Part shown: one piece after another, positions 31,954-41,400 of the stretch
How the letters are laid out: the number at the start of each line of letters is the position of its first letter
Position numbering within the stretch: position 1 is the stretch's first letter
DNA from: Desulfobacter curvatus DSM 3379
GTDB taxonomy: Bacteria > Desulfobacterota > Desulfobacteria > Desulfobacterales > Desulfobacteraceae
NCBI RefSeq assembly: GCF_000373985.1
Contig: NZ_KB893064.1
Location: 1 to 49,847 of the forward strand
Direction: 5' to 3'
Length of the DNA: 49,847 nt
Notes under the pieces: generated by a model
Seen by the model: only the letters and a program-made list of their open reading frames with translations
Told to the model about the DNA's origin: nothing
The model's database searches: none
Position numbers and translations under genes: made by a program

Positions 31954-33564
31954 TTAGTTGACCATACGGTCGTGGCCTGCCCACTCTTTTTCCCGCAGCT
32001 TGAACTTCTGCAGCTTTCCTGTGGCGGTTTTGGGCAGGGGACCAAATTCAATGGACTTGGGTGCCTTGAACCGGGCCATATTTTCCTTGCAGAATGCAAT
32101 GATTTCCGCCGGATCCGGGTTGGTTCCGGCCCGGGGTACGATAAACGCCTTGGGCACTTCACCCCATTTTTCGTCGGGCACTGAAATTACGGCCACTTCC
32201 AGCACATCCGGATGGGTGTACAGCACATTTTCGATTTCAACGGTGGAAATATTCTCTCCGCCTGAAATAATGATGTCCTTTTTGCGGTCCATGATCTGTA
32301 CATAGTTGTCCGGGTGCATAACCGCAAGATCCCCGGAGTGGAACCATCCGCCCCTGAATGCCTCGGTGCTGGCCTCCGCATCCTTATAATACCCCAGCAT
32401 GACGTTGTTTCCCCGCATGACGATCTCGCCCATGGTCGTGCCGTCTCTCGGCACCGGTTCCATGGTCTCGGGGTCCACCACATCCATGTGCTCGGCCACA
32501 ATATAGGGCACGCCCTGGCGGGCCTTGATGCCTGCCCTGGCCATGGGAGGAAGATCATCCCATTTGTCCTGCCACTGGCATACGGAGTGCGGACCAAACA
32601 CTTCGGTCAGACCATATGTCTGGGTGATGTTGGCCCCGATATTTTCCATGTTCTGGATCACCATGGGTGCAGGCGGTGCCCCGGCGGTCATAATTTCCAG
32701 ACTGTTGGAAAGTTTGACATCGTTTTCCGTGGCATAAACGGACATACCGATGAGAATGGTGGGCGCAGCGCACAAATGGGTAACCCCCACCTCTGCGATA
32801 ATCTTGTAAATTTCAGCAGGATCAACCTTTCTCAGGCAAACATGGGTGGCGCCCATGGCGGTGATGCCCCAGGTAAAACACCATCCGTTGCAATGGAACA
32901 TGGGCAAGGTCCACAGGTATTTGCTGTCCAGGTTGATTTTAAACTCCAGCAACTCGCCCAAGGCGTTGATATACGCGCCCCGGTGGTGGTACATCACGCC
33001 CTTGGGCCGGCCTGTGGTGCCGGAGGTATAATTGATGGCAAGGATTTCGCGTTCATCTTCAATGGCCAGGGCAACCGGATCAGCCGGGCTGTCTGCCAGA
33101 AAACTTTCATATTCCGGGCCGTCCAAGGGCATGGAATCGTCAATGTCACAGATATTGATAAAGGTCTTTACGGCAGTAAGTTCGGGCACGACCTTGGTCA
33201 GCACGTTACCGAATTCATTATCCGCCACCACGACTTTGGCGTCGGAATGATTGATGATATAGGACATTTCATTGGCGGATAAGCGGATATTAATGGAAAC
33301 CAGGGCTGCACCCAGCAACGGTACGGCATAATGGGCTTCCAGCATGGGTGGCGTATTCGGACAGATAAATGCGACCTTATCACCCCTGCCGACGCCATTG
33401 GCCTTCAGGCCATTGGCCAGACGAAATACCCGTTCCTGGAACCCTGCCCAAGTAAATGATTTATCCCCATAAATGACCGCAGTTTTATCCGGATAAACTT
33501 TTACGCTTCTATCAAGAAAATTGGTGGGGCTTAAAATTTCATAGTTAACACTTCTTTCCGACAT
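31954..33564 (-). CDS. medium/long-chain acyl-CoA ligase (AMP-forming)
   Basis: A 536-residue cytoplasmic enzyme of the ANL superfamily that activates a carboxylate with ATP to acyl-AMP and then acyl-CoA. Motifs: INYTSGTTGRPKGVMYHH (P-loop-like A3), TYGLTEVFG (A5), FHSGDLAVMHPDNYVQIMDRKKDIIISGGENIS (A7-A8) and the catalytic lysine in PKTATGKLQKFKLR near the C-terminus. The pattern of an N-terminal NFLDRSV and a LPMFHCNGWC segment matches the FadD/AlkK-type medium-chain ligases of Deltaproteobacteria. ATG 33564 has GGAGA upstream. Single gene with its own terminator. Confidence 0.93.
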   Translation of the reverse strand: MSERSVNYEILSPTNFLDRSVKVYPDKTAVIYGDKSFTWAGFQERVFRLANGLKANGVGRGDKVAFICPNTPPMLEAHYAVPLLGAALVSINIRLSANEMSYIINHSDAKVVVADNEFGNVLTKVVPELTAVKTFINICDIDDSMPLDGPEYESFLADSPADPVALAIEDEREILAINYTSGTTGRPKGVMYHHRGAYINALGELLEFKINLDSKYLWTLPMFHCNGWCFTWGITAMGATHVCLRKVDPAEIYKIIAEVGVTHLCAAPTILIGMSVYATENDVKLSNSLEIMTAGAPPAPMVIQNMENIGANITQTYGLTEVFGPHSVCQWQDKWDDLPPMARAGIKARQGVPYIVAEHMDVVDPETMEPVPRDGTTMGEIVMRGNNVMLGYYKDAEASTEAFRGGWFHSGDLAVMHPDNYVQIMDRKKDIIISGGENISTVEIENVLYTHPDVLEVAVISVPDEKWGEVPKAFIVPRAGTNPDPAEIIAFCKENMARFKAPKSIEFGPLPKTATGKLQKFKLREKEWAGHDRMVN

Positions 33565-33761
33565 GACAGGGCTCTCCTTATTATTGATAATGACAAATAC
33601 GTTCCATGCCTCATTAACAACGAATCTTTTAATCGTTCAATCGGCAACGGTCTCATATTTTTATGGCCGACAACCTGAAGGAGACTAGGTTTAAAACCTA
33701 CAAATATTTTCCATTAATTTTTACAATAAACCGAACAGCACCGCCGGCAAAGGTTCCAATG

Positions 33762-34427
33762 CTATTTTTTCATTTCATAGACCCAGTGTACGGCGGCCTT
33801 GACAAGTTCCGTATAATGTTTGAGCTGAAGCTTTTCCTTGATATTTTCCCGATGGGTGCCCACGGTTTTCATGCTCAGCTTCAGTCTGGCTGCAATTTCC
33901 TTTGAATCCAGCCCCTCACCCATGAGCCGGAACACCTCTATCTCCCGGTTGGTCAGGGTATCCAGGCTGAACCCCACGGCAGACGGCTTTCTTGAAATCA
34001 TCCGGTTGAGCAGTTTTTCCTTGATCTTATCACTGGCATAGATATGCCCGGACAGGACCTGCCGCACCGCCTCCACCACCAGGGCAATGGCCCGCTGCTT
34101 CATTACATAGCCCCTGGCTCCGGCCATCAACGCCCGTTCGGCATACATGGAATCATCATACATGGACAAAACCAGGATCGGCAAATCCGGGCATTTGCTG
34201 CGCAGCTCCGCCACCAGCTCTATGCCGTTGCTTTCGGCCAGGGAAATATCCACAATCACAAGATCCGGCATATCCTGTTCAATGATCTGCCGGGCCTTTT
34301 CCGCCGTATTTGGGCACGCCACCACCGTCAGATCCGGTTCCCGGTTGATCAGTTCACTCATACCCAGGCAGAAAATGGGGTGATCATCCACAATGACAAT
34401 TTGAGATTTTTGACGGGTTTGAATCAT
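33762..34427 (-). CDS. NarL/FixJ-type response regulator
   Basis: A 221-residue two-component regulator. The receiver domain has the acidic pair DD (14-15) and phospho-acceptor Asp60 in DLVIVDIS. The C-terminal LuxR-type DNA-binding domain reads LTNREIEVFRLMGEGLDSKEIAARLKLSMKTVGTHRENIKEKL. The gene follows its kinase by 21 bases in the same operon, with AAAGGAGA upstream of ATG 34427. Targets are unknown; no neighbour is obviously controlled. Confidence 0.95.
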   Translation of the reverse strand: MIQTRQKSQIVIVDDHPIFCLGMSELINREPDLTVVACPNTAEKARQIIEQDMPDLVIVDISLAESNGIELVAELRSKCPDLPILVLSMYDDSMYAERALMAGARGYVMKQRAIALVVEAVRQVLSGHIYASDKIKEKLLNRMISRKPSAVGFSLDTLTNREIEVFRLMGEGLDSKEIAARLKLSMKTVGTHRENIKEKLQLKHYTELVKAAVHWVYEMKK

Positions 34428-34448
34428 GCCGGGACATTCTCCTTTTTA

Positions 34449-36335
34449 TCAAATTTGATCCGGGGCCGACGAACTTAAAACAACATGAATCTGTGTTCCC
34501 TTTGGTCCTGTATCAATATTGAACTGCGCATCAATGATTTTAGCCCGGTAAGCCATAATCTGCAAGCCAATGCCCCGGCCGGAAGGCTCGGGATCAATAC
34601 CGGTACCGTTATCCGTCACACTCAAATGGATCAAACCATCCGCGGCATCCCGGACCAAAGAAATTGTTATCCGGTCGCAGTTTGAATGTTTAACCGCGTT
34701 GTTCACCGCTTCCCTTGCAATACGGTAAAGATGAATGGCACAGGAATCTTCCAGAATATCCACCTCCTCGTCCATATGGCACTCAAACCGGATACCGGGG
34801 TAATAGGCAAACTGATCGGCAATCTCTTCCAGGGCAGACTGAAATCCACGGCTGACCAGATGGACCGGGCAAAGGCCCCGGGCAAGCTGCCGGGTCTTTT
34901 CCACGGCATCTTCCATGAGCACGCCCATTTTCCGGGCAAGCTCTGCGGTGGGATCGTTCCGGGATTTAAGATCGTCCCGGATCACCGCTGTCAGCCCGGA
35001 AATACCGATGAGATGTGGACAAAGATCGTCGTGAAGCTCCTGGCCGATGTTCATCCGTTCCCGGTCTCCGGCCTGCATCAGCTGTTTTTCAAGATTTTGG
35101 GACCGGATAGTATCCATCTCTAACTTCTGCCGGGTGGTTTCAAGCTGGTCCATGAACCGGTTAAAATACCGGGCAAGCTGGCCGACCTCGTCCCCGGAAC
35201 GGCTCTCCATCCTGGTGGAGTAATCCCCTGCCGTAGCCGTGCTGAACCGGGCCATAAGCTGACGAAGCGGTGTGGTAATGGTGCGGCTTATGCCAAAGGT
35301 CACGGCCAGCATGATGCAAAAAAACAACAGGGAGATGCTTATAAACACATTGCGGATGGTTTTTAACGGCTGATAAAGCTCATCCAGGTAGGATGACGAG
35401 GCCACAATCCACTGGTAGTCGGGAATATAATTGAAAATCACCAATTTTTTTCGTGCCCGGGTCTCCTGGGGATTTTTCCAGTAGTAAACCGACCGGCCCT
35501 TTTTGCGTTGCATCATGTCTTTGAGATATTGATCGGGCAATTCAGGGGTCTGAAAAATATTAACATCCTGCAAGGCCGGATGGATGATGGCCCGGCCGGT
35601 CCTGTCAAAGACAAACGCATATCCGCTTTGTCCGAATTTTAGAGAGAGAATGCTTTGCCTGAAATCCTGGACATTGACAAGTCTGATGAATTCAGACCGG
35701 TAAGCAGAGGCCGCAATGATCCAGTCCCAGGGTTCAAAATGGGCCATATAAAGGGCCTTAGGCCTAGGATTTTTCTCCCCGGGATTTTTCCATTCATACT
35801 CCAGATAGCCCTGTTTTTTTTCCATCATCTGCCGGGCAAAGGCGTGTTCGGCCACGTTGGTGCCGATAAGTTCGGTTCTTGGGTGTACGGCCACATCCCC
35901 ATGGCTGTCCAGGCAGTAAAGATAGCCCGATGTCCCGATGGTCTGGCTTAAAATCACTTCAGCCGCCCTTTTGCGGGCATCCTCCCTGGAAATAGCACCT
36001 GCCAGGGCTTTTTGGTTCAAGGCGGTCAGTATGTCCAGATTCTTTTCCGCCACGGCCCGCAGATGATTTTTAATGGCGACATTCACGGACGTATTGACCA
36101 TATTGTAAATCATGGCAGTGGTATTGCTCAGCTCGCTTTCAATGCGGGCCTCGATACTGTGGCGCACATAGACATAGATAAACAGGTTACACAAAAGCAT
36201 GGACAGAAAAAAAATCAGGGCAAAACTGAAGAGAAACTTATACCTAATTTGAAGAGAGCTTAAAAAAAGCCGGAGCCCGTGGAATCTCCCCGGTTTAGTC
36301 CCTTTTGTCACATCTGTTGTTCCAAGTTCAGTCAC
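34449..36335 (-). CDS. sensor histidine kinase with double-Cache sensor, HAMP and HisKA_3
   Basis: A 628-residue inner-membrane kinase. The first membrane helix is about 35-55. A large periplasmic sensor follows with two Cache-like halves (GTSGYLYCLDSHGDVAVHP and GQSGYAFVFDRTGRAIIHP, each followed by a YYWKNP/YEWKNP segment). The second helix is about 340-360. A HAMP domain (TTPLRQLMARFSTATAGDYSTRM), a coiled coil, the phosphorylated His435 in IGQELHDDL (HisKA_3 type) and a HATPase with an N box NNAVKHS and DNGTGID follow. Such Cache sensors detect small organic ligands. The start is GTG 36335. The two internal halves suggest duplication of the sensor. Partner: the NarL-type regulator immediately downstream. 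Confidence 0.93.
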   Translation of the reverse strand: MTELGTTDVTKGTKPGRFHGLRLFLSSLQIRYKFLFSFALIFFLSMLLCNLFIYVYVRHSIEARIESELSNTTAMIYNMVNTSVNVAIKNHLRAVAEKNLDILTALNQKALAGAISREDARKRAAEVILSQTIGTSGYLYCLDSHGDVAVHPRTELIGTNVAEHAFARQMMEKKQGYLEYEWKNPGEKNPRPKALYMAHFEPWDWIIAASAYRSEFIRLVNVQDFRQSILSLKFGQSGYAFVFDRTGRAIIHPALQDVNIFQTPELPDQYLKDMMQRKKGRSVYYWKNPQETRARKKLVIFNYIPDYQWIVASSSYLDELYQPLKTIRNVFISISLLFFCIMLAVTFGISRTITTPLRQLMARFSTATAGDYSTRMESRSGDEVGQLARYFNRFMDQLETTRQKLEMDTIRSQNLEKQLMQAGDRERMNIGQELHDDLCPHLIGISGLTAVIRDDLKSRNDPTAELARKMGVLMEDAVEKTRQLARGLCPVHLVSRGFQSALEEIADQFAYYPGIRFECHMDEEVDILEDSCAIHLYRIAREAVNNAVKHSNCDRITISLVRDAADGLIHLSVTDNGTGIDPEPSGRGIGLQIMAYRAKIIDAQFNIDTGPKGTQIHVVLSSSAPDQI

Positions 36336-36483
36336 GCCGCCGTCCCATCAATTAATTGTGCATGCTACCTGTTGTCAGCGTTAGGACAGGCAGGTATGGA
36401 TTGTCAACGATAATGTTGATATAACAGCCATGCGCTGACCCGACCCAGCATAGGATAAAATAACCAAGAAGGCCAACAATACC

Positions 36484-37464
36484 ATGAAATTCAAAAAAGT
36501 TATTGTCCGGTTCCATGCAGACAATATTGAACTTGCCGAAGAAATGATCTGCCATATTTTCTTTTCCTTCAATCTGAAAGGCGTCATCTGCGAAGTACCC
36601 ATCCCTGAACCGGATGAAGGGTTTGGTACCCAGACCCTGAAACCACCTGAGCACAACAGCATTATCGGCTACCTGCCGGACACGGATGATTCCGATATCA
36701 TAATTTCCAAAATCAAGGAACGTCTGGCAAAATTGTCGGAGATGGCGGTCCAGGTCGATGTTTTATCGGAGATCGTGGATGAAAAAGATTGGGCCCATGC
36801 CTGGAAGGAGTATTTCAACGTTACCCGGATTACGGACAAAATCGTGGTGAAACCCGAATGGAAGGAGTATACCCCGGTACCCGGTGAAATTGTCATCCAT
36901 ATTGATCCGGGCATGGCATTCGGCACGGGGACCCACCCCACCACATCCATGTGCCTGGCCCTTTTGGAAGAGTATGTACGGCCGGGCAAAACTTTATTGG
37001 ATGTGGGATGCGGGTCGGGCATACTGATGATCGGTGCCGCAAAGATGGGGGCAGGCACCATGACCGGCATCGATGTGGACCCTGTGGCCGTGGATATCAC
37101 CCGGCAGAATCTGGAAAAAAACGCAATTGCACCGGACCATTTCACCCTTGGGGCCGCAACGTTGGAGAAAACACCTGAAATCCAATACGACCTTATCTGT
37201 GCCAACATTATTGCCCAGGTTATCGCAGCTATCATGCCGGATATCGCAGCCCGCCTGGCACCGGACGGAAACGCCATCCTTTCGGGCATCATTGAGGAGA
37301 GAGTACCGGACATCTACACAGCCCTGGAAAGGCAAAATCTTGAGTGCGTCAAAAAGATCACCCAGGAGGAATGGGTGGCACTGGTGGTTTGCCATAAAAA
37401 AATAATCCGGAGATCCAGAAACCCGGAGATGAAAATAAAAAGTAAAAGCCATGGGCGGATTTGA
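36484..37464 (+). CDS. prmA: ribosomal protein L11 methyltransferase
   Basis: A 326-residue SAM-dependent methyltransferase. The N-terminal substrate-binding domain ends in a DWAHAWKEYFNVTRITDKIVVKPEW linker, a PrmA hallmark. The catalytic domain carries IDPGMAFGTGTHPTT, SAM motif I LLDVGCGSGILMIGAAKMGA, and CANIIAQVI (the NxxA/N-I-I-type motif). It trimethylates L11 of the 50S subunit. The C-terminal tail of about 20 residues is strongly basic. It is divergent from the two-component operon, and its stop codon lies in the loop of the terminator hairpin. Confidence 0.93.
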   Translation: MKFKKVIVRFHADNIELAEEMICHIFFSFNLKGVICEVPIPEPDEGFGTQTLKPPEHNSIIGYLPDTDDSDIIISKIKERLAKLSEMAVQVDVLSEIVDEKDWAHAWKEYFNVTRITDKIVVKPEWKEYTPVPGEIVIHIDPGMAFGTGTHPTTSMCLALLEEYVRPGKTLLDVGCGSGILMIGAAKMGAGTMTGIDVDPVAVDITRQNLEKNAIAPDHFTLGAATLEKTPEIQYDLICANIIAQVIAAIMPDIAARLAPDGNAILSGIIEERVPDIYTALERQNLECVKKITQEEWVALVVCHKKIIRRSRNPEMKIKSKSHGRI

Positions 37465-37475
37465 ATGCCCATGGC
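37448..37475. terminator. bidirectional terminator shared by prmA and nhaD
   Basis: Perfect 9-base arms GCCATGGGC (37448-37456) and GCCCATGGC (37467-37475) enclose a 10-base loop containing the prmA stop TGA (37462-37464). A T-rich run (TTGTTTTTG) follows on the plus strand and a T-rich run follows on the minus strand, so it can serve both converging genes. Confidence 0.85.
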
Positions 37476-37490
37476 CTCTATTGTTTTTGT

Positions 37491-38930
37491 TTACATCATC
37501 GCCCTGTTGAGCCACAGGTGGCATATAATACTTAAGGCATAGCCCAAAGCGATCACCGGGGTCCATTTCAGGTGCCCCCCGAAGGTGTAGGTACCCCGTG
37601 CAGCGCCCATGAGCGCCACGCCGGCCGCGGAACCGATGGCCAGCATACTGCCGCCGGTACCTGCCGTCAGGGTGACCAGAAGCCACTGGCCGTGTGACAT
37701 GGCAGGGTCCATGGAGAGAACGGCAAACATCACCGGAATATTATCCAAAATGGCCGACAGGACACCCACAAGGCTGTTGGCCCAGGTGGCCCCGAGATCC
37801 AGGTACATAAAATTGGAAATCAGCGCAAGGTATCCGAACTGGGCCAACCCGCCCACACAAAGGATAATGCCATAGAAAAATAACAGGGTATCCCATTCGG
37901 CCCTGGATATTTTCTTCATGAGATCAAAGGGTATAACATCAGATGAGGGGATGCAGTCGGTGTCACGGACCCCGAGAATGGGGTCGTATTTATTCGTTCG
38001 GTTCTCATGGCGCTTGATATGATAGGAAAACACGCCAAGATATCCAAGGCCCAGCATCATACCGGCGGCCGGGGGCAGATGCAGCACATTGTGGAAACAT
38101 ACGGCCGTCACAATCGTTGCCAGAAATAACCCCATAATGACCCAGGCCCCGTACTTCATGGTGACGGATTCGTCCAGGGCCTCGGGAACATCCTTGTCCA
38201 CAAACAGGCTCATGACCACGGCCGGCACCAGCCAGTTCACCAATGAAGGGACGAAGATGGTAAAAAATTCGGAAAAGGCCACCTTGCCTTTCTGCCAGAC
38301 CATCAGGGTGGTAATATCCCCAAATGGGGAAAACGCGCCACCGGCATTGGCCGCTATCACAATATTGATGCAGGCAAGGCTGATGAAGCCTTTATTATTT
38401 CCGCCGACAGCCATGGCCACCGCCCCCATCAGCAATGCCGTGGTCAGATTGTCCGCCACCGGGGAGATGAAGAAAGCAAGAATCCCGGTAATCCAGAAAA
38501 TTTTCCTCAAAGAAAAGCCCCGGGAAACCAGAACCGCCCGCAGCCGCTGGAAAACATTGCGCTCTTCCATGGCGTTAATGTAGGTCATGGCCGCCAGCAA
38601 GAACAAAAACAATTCCGCATATTCAATAAGGCTGTGCTTTATGGCATCATGGGCGGTGTGGGTATCTCCGATACCGGTATAGGCCAGCGACACCAGAACC
38701 CATATTACGCCGGCGGCCAGCAGCACGGGCTTACTCTTTCTTAAATGGATATTATTCTCCAGGGGCACCAGGGCATAGGCCACAATAAAAAAAATCACCG
38801 CAATATATCCGAATGCGCTGTCTGTCAGTCCGGAGCCCGCAGCATGGGAGGCCTCTGCCTGGGCAAAAACCATGACCGGGAGGACCAGCAATCCGGTCGT
38901 AATAAGTATTGATTTAATTACATTTTTCAT
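37491..38930 (-). CDS. nhaD: NhaD-type Na+/H+ antiporter
   Basis: A 479-residue inner-membrane protein of the IT superfamily with about 12 membrane helices and a cleavable-looking N-terminal signal (VLPVMVFAQAEASHAAG). Characteristic stretches are ISPVADNLTTALLMGAVAMAVGG, the NAGGAFSPFGDITTLMVWQKG segment and LSAILDNIPVMFAVLSMDP. The conserved Asp, Asn and Thr in the last resemble the ion-binding sites of NhaD. It exports Na+ in exchange for H+, fitting a marine or saline habitat. GGAGGTGA is five bases upstream of ATG 38930. It is divergent from the NhaR-type regulator gene at 39143, which probably controls it. Confidence 0.92.
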   Translation of the reverse strand: MKNVIKSILITTGLLVLPVMVFAQAEASHAAGSGLTDSAFGYIAVIFFIVAYALVPLENNIHLRKSKPVLLAAGVIWVLVSLAYTGIGDTHTAHDAIKHSLIEYAELFLFLLAAMTYINAMEERNVFQRLRAVLVSRGFSLRKIFWITGILAFFISPVADNLTTALLMGAVAMAVGGNNKGFISLACINIVIAANAGGAFSPFGDITTLMVWQKGKVAFSEFFTIFVPSLVNWLVPAVVMSLFVDKDVPEALDESVTMKYGAWVIMGLFLATIVTAVCFHNVLHLPPAAGMMLGLGYLGVFSYHIKRHENRTNKYDPILGVRDTDCIPSSDVIPFDLMKKISRAEWDTLLFFYGIILCVGGLAQFGYLALISNFMYLDLGATWANSLVGVLSAILDNIPVMFAVLSMDPAMSHGQWLLVTLTAGTGGSMLAIGSAAGVALMGAARGTYTFGGHLKWTPVIALGYALSIICHLWLNRAMM

Positions 38931-39108
38931 CTACGTCACCTCCACTATTCCATTGGGTTGATCGGCTGTTTACAAACCACATGATCTTCACGTCAAAACC
39001 GTGGACCCTCTTGCCGGCTTCATGATAGGATGCCCACATATTTAATGTTCCGCAGCAAAGAAAAAATTAAATGATAAAGAGCGAAATTTATTCGGTCAAA
39101 TAGATAAT

Positions 39109-39122
39109 ATAGTAATTACTAT
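39109..39122. promoter_or_regulatory. 14-base perfect palindrome, operator candidate for the LysR-type regulator
   Basis: ATAGTAATTACTAT lies 20 bases before the ATG of the LysR-type gene, in the 212-base divergent region shared with nhaD. LysR-type regulators bind dyads of the form T-N11-A in such positions, so this is a likely binding site, but no binding is shown. Confidence 0.5.
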
Positions 39123-39142
39123 TCGAAAAAAGCGAACAAAGC

Positions 39143-40048
39143 ATGGAATGGCTTAACTATCATCATCTTTACTATTTCTGGACAGTTATGAAAGAAGGGA
39201 GCATTACTGCAGCCGGCAGCAGGCTCAGACTGGCGCAATCAACCATCAGTGCCCAACTGACCAAACTGGAGGAATCTTTCGGTGGAAAACTGTTCAACCG
39301 TCAGGGACGAAAACTGGAAGCCACGGATCTGGGTCAGCTGGTGTTTCAATATGCTGACAAGATCTTTCTTTTGGGGCACGAACTGATGGATCAGATTCAC
39401 AACCGGCCCGTGGTCGGACCGCTTTCACTGAACGTGGGGATCGTGGACGTGGTCCCCAAACTCATGGCCAGAAAGCTGATTGAACCGGCCCTGTGTATGG
39501 AAAAAACCGTTCGCCTGGCCTGCCATGAAGGCAAGGAAAAAGACCTGCTGGCGGATCTTGCGCTGCACAATCTTGATCTGGTGATTTCCGACGGATTACC
39601 CAAGCCCGGCCTCAGCGTAAAAACTTACAATCATTTTTTAGGAGAATGCGGCATCACTTTTTTTGCCGAAAAAAAACTGGCGGAAAGTCTGCCCGAAAAA
39701 TTTCCCGACTGCCTAGATAACGCCCCCATGGTAATGCCCATGACCATGTCATGGCTCCGGGGCGCCATCGACCAATGGCTTGACAATTTGTCCATTCGAC
39801 CGGTGGTGGTGGCTGAGTTCGAGGACAATGCCCTGCTGACGGTTTTCGGGCAGGCAGGGGACGGTGTGTTCATGGGGCCCACGATTATTGAATCAGAGGT
39901 TAAAGCCCAGCATCAGGTGGAGATCATCGGTCGGTGTAACAATATCAAGGAGCGATTTTATGCGATCTCTGTTGAACGAATTCTTAAGCACCCGGCGGTT
40001 GTGGCCATCACCGACACCGCACGCCATTCAGTATTTTTCAACGCGTAA
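39143..40048 (+). CDS. nhaR: LysR-family regulator, NhaR-like
   Basis: A 301-residue transcription regulator. The N-terminal winged helix-turn-helix (YFWTVMKEGSITAAGSRLRLAQSTISAQLTKLEESFGGKLFNRQGRKLEATDLGQ) is a clear LysR domain; its YYFWTV-x-x-EGS opening is typical of NhaR. A periplasmic-binding-protein-like effector domain follows. In E. coli NhaR activates nhaA in response to Na+. Here it sits divergently beside nhaD, so it probably activates that antiporter gene when Na+ rises. The gene symbol rests on this context and on similarity. Confidence 0.85.
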   Translation: MEWLNYHHLYYFWTVMKEGSITAAGSRLRLAQSTISAQLTKLEESFGGKLFNRQGRKLEATDLGQLVFQYADKIFLLGHELMDQIHNRPVVGPLSLNVGIVDVVPKLMARKLIEPALCMEKTVRLACHEGKEKDLLADLALHNLDLVISDGLPKPGLSVKTYNHFLGECGITFFAEKKLAESLPEKFPDCLDNAPMVMPMTMSWLRGAIDQWLDNLSIRPVVVAEFEDNALLTVFGQAGDGVFMGPTIIESEVKAQHQVEIIGRCNNIKERFYAISVERILKHPAVVAITDTARHSVFFNA

Positions 40049-40100
40049 TGCCCAGGGTCACGGCATCATCATTTTCTCTGGACAAACGATTAAATCCAAA

Positions 40101-40219
40101 AATGCCTGAACCCTTCAAAATTGATATCAAACAGCAGCCGGGTTATCTGCGATTGTTCCGTGGTCCGTTTGATAACACCTTGATTACCCGATATAGATAT
40201 GATTTAATCTTCAGGCATT
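40101..40219. repeat. nested inverted repeats between nhaR and the Mla operon
   Basis: Outer perfect arms AATGCCTGAA (40101-40110) and TTCAGGCATT (40210-40219) enclose inner perfect arms TATCAAAC (40125-40132) and GTTTGATA (40167-40174). A further small hairpin TGTCCC/GGGACA lies at 40227-40240. It could be a terminator or regulatory RNA structure, or a small repetitive element. Confidence 0.45.
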
Positions 40220-40284
40220 AACACGGTGTCCCAAGGGACATAAAAAATTGATTTAACGGACAATTTAGCGGACAAGGGGATATT

Positions 40285-41400
40285 TTGCCGGAGCTGAACA
40301 TTGAAACCGTAAACCAGACAACGGCAATGCTTTTTTCAGGACGGCTGGATGCCCAGGGCGTAGCCCGATTATGGGATATTGCAGTAAAAACGGTAAAAAA
40401 AGCAGGGCAAACGAAAATCCGGATAGACCTTGAATCCGTTGATTACATGGACATGGCCGGTGCCACCTTTATATCCTATTTAAGCCGCCTGGCAGTCAGC
40501 ACAAAGGCGGAACAATCCGACCTGGTGACCGGTGTCAAAAAAGAGTTCGTCCCCCTTCTGGATCTGGCTGAAAAATCAAAAAACGAGGCATCAGCCCCGC
40601 CGCCGAAGGTGGCCTACATTGAAAAAACCGGTAGAGATCTGGCTGCATCCCTTGAAGATACCAAGATGTTCATTACCATGGTCGGGCAGATCACGGTCGC
40701 TTTGTTTTCCTGCATTAAAAATCCGGGCCGCATCCGGTGGGCCGACACCTGGATGGTGGCGGAACGCTCCGGGGTCAACGCACTGCCCATTGTGGCGCTC
40801 ATCTCATTCATCGTAGGTCTGGTTATGGCGTTTCAGGCCGCCATTCCCATGCGTATGTTCGGCGCGGAAATATATGTGGCCAATCTCATCGGCATAGCCA
40901 TGATCCGGGAACTCGGCCCCCTGATGACCGCCATTGTGCTGGCCGGACGTTCGGCCTCCGCCTTTGCCGCAGAGATCGGCACCATGAAAATCAACGAGGA
41001 AATTGACGCGCTCACGGTCATGGGCATGGAGCCGGTCAGGTTTCTCATCGTACCAAGGATCATTGCCGCCACCCTGATCACACCGCTGCTCACGGTTTTT
41101 TCCAATTTTGTGGGTATCCTTGGCGGCATGGTTGTTATTCTTTCCTTTGGCTACCCGCCCATTGCTTATTATAATCAGGTGGTGGGATTTGTCTCCTGGG
41201 AGGATCTTGCCGGCGGGCTTGTCAAATGTTTTGTATTCGGTCTTCTCATTGCGGCCACCGGCTGCATCCGGGGGTATCAGACATTGAGGGGACCGTCCGC
41301 CGTGGGCGATGCCACGACAAGGGCCGTGGTCTCCTCCATTATTTTAATTGCTGTGTTTGACGGTATCTTTTCCGTCATTTACTTTTATCTGGGCATATGA
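40285..41400 (+). CDS. mlaE: MlaE-type permease with N-terminal STAS domain
   Basis: A 371-residue inner-membrane protein. Residues 1-100 form a STAS-like domain (MLFSGRLDAQGVARLWD..., LESVDYMDMAGATFISYL), which in MlaB is a separate small protein but here is fused to the permease. Residues 140-371 are the MlaE permease (RSGVNALPIVALISFIVGLVMAFQAAI..., AGRSASAFAAEIGTMKINEEIDALTVMGMEPVRFLIVPRIIA). The complex moves phospholipids between the membranes. It starts at TTG 40285 with AAGGGGA upstream and overlaps the ATPase gene by four bases (ATGA). First gene of an operon of four or five. Confidence 0.92.
   Translation: MPELNIETVNQTTAMLFSGRLDAQGVARLWDIAVKTVKKAGQTKIRIDLESVDYMDMAGATFISYLSRLAVSTKAEQSDLVTGVKKEFVPLLDLAEKSKNEASAPPPKVAYIEKTGRDLAASLEDTKMFITMVGQITVALFSCIKNPGRIRWADTWMVAERSGVNALPIVALISFIVGLVMAFQAAIPMRMFGAEIYVANLIGIAMIRELGPLMTAIVLAGRSASAFAAEIGTMKINEEIDALTVMGMEPVRFLIVPRIIAATLITPLLTVFSNFVGILGGMVVILSFGYPPIAYYNQVVGFVSWEDLAGGLVKCFVFGLLIAATGCIRGYQTLRGPSAVGDATTRAVVSSIILIAVFDGIFSVIYFYLGI

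Noticed and set aside
32314..33282. 322-codon forward frame opposite the acyl-CoA ligase
   Set aside because: The ligase has all family motifs on the minus strand; the forward frame is a long shadow with His/Gly-rich composition.
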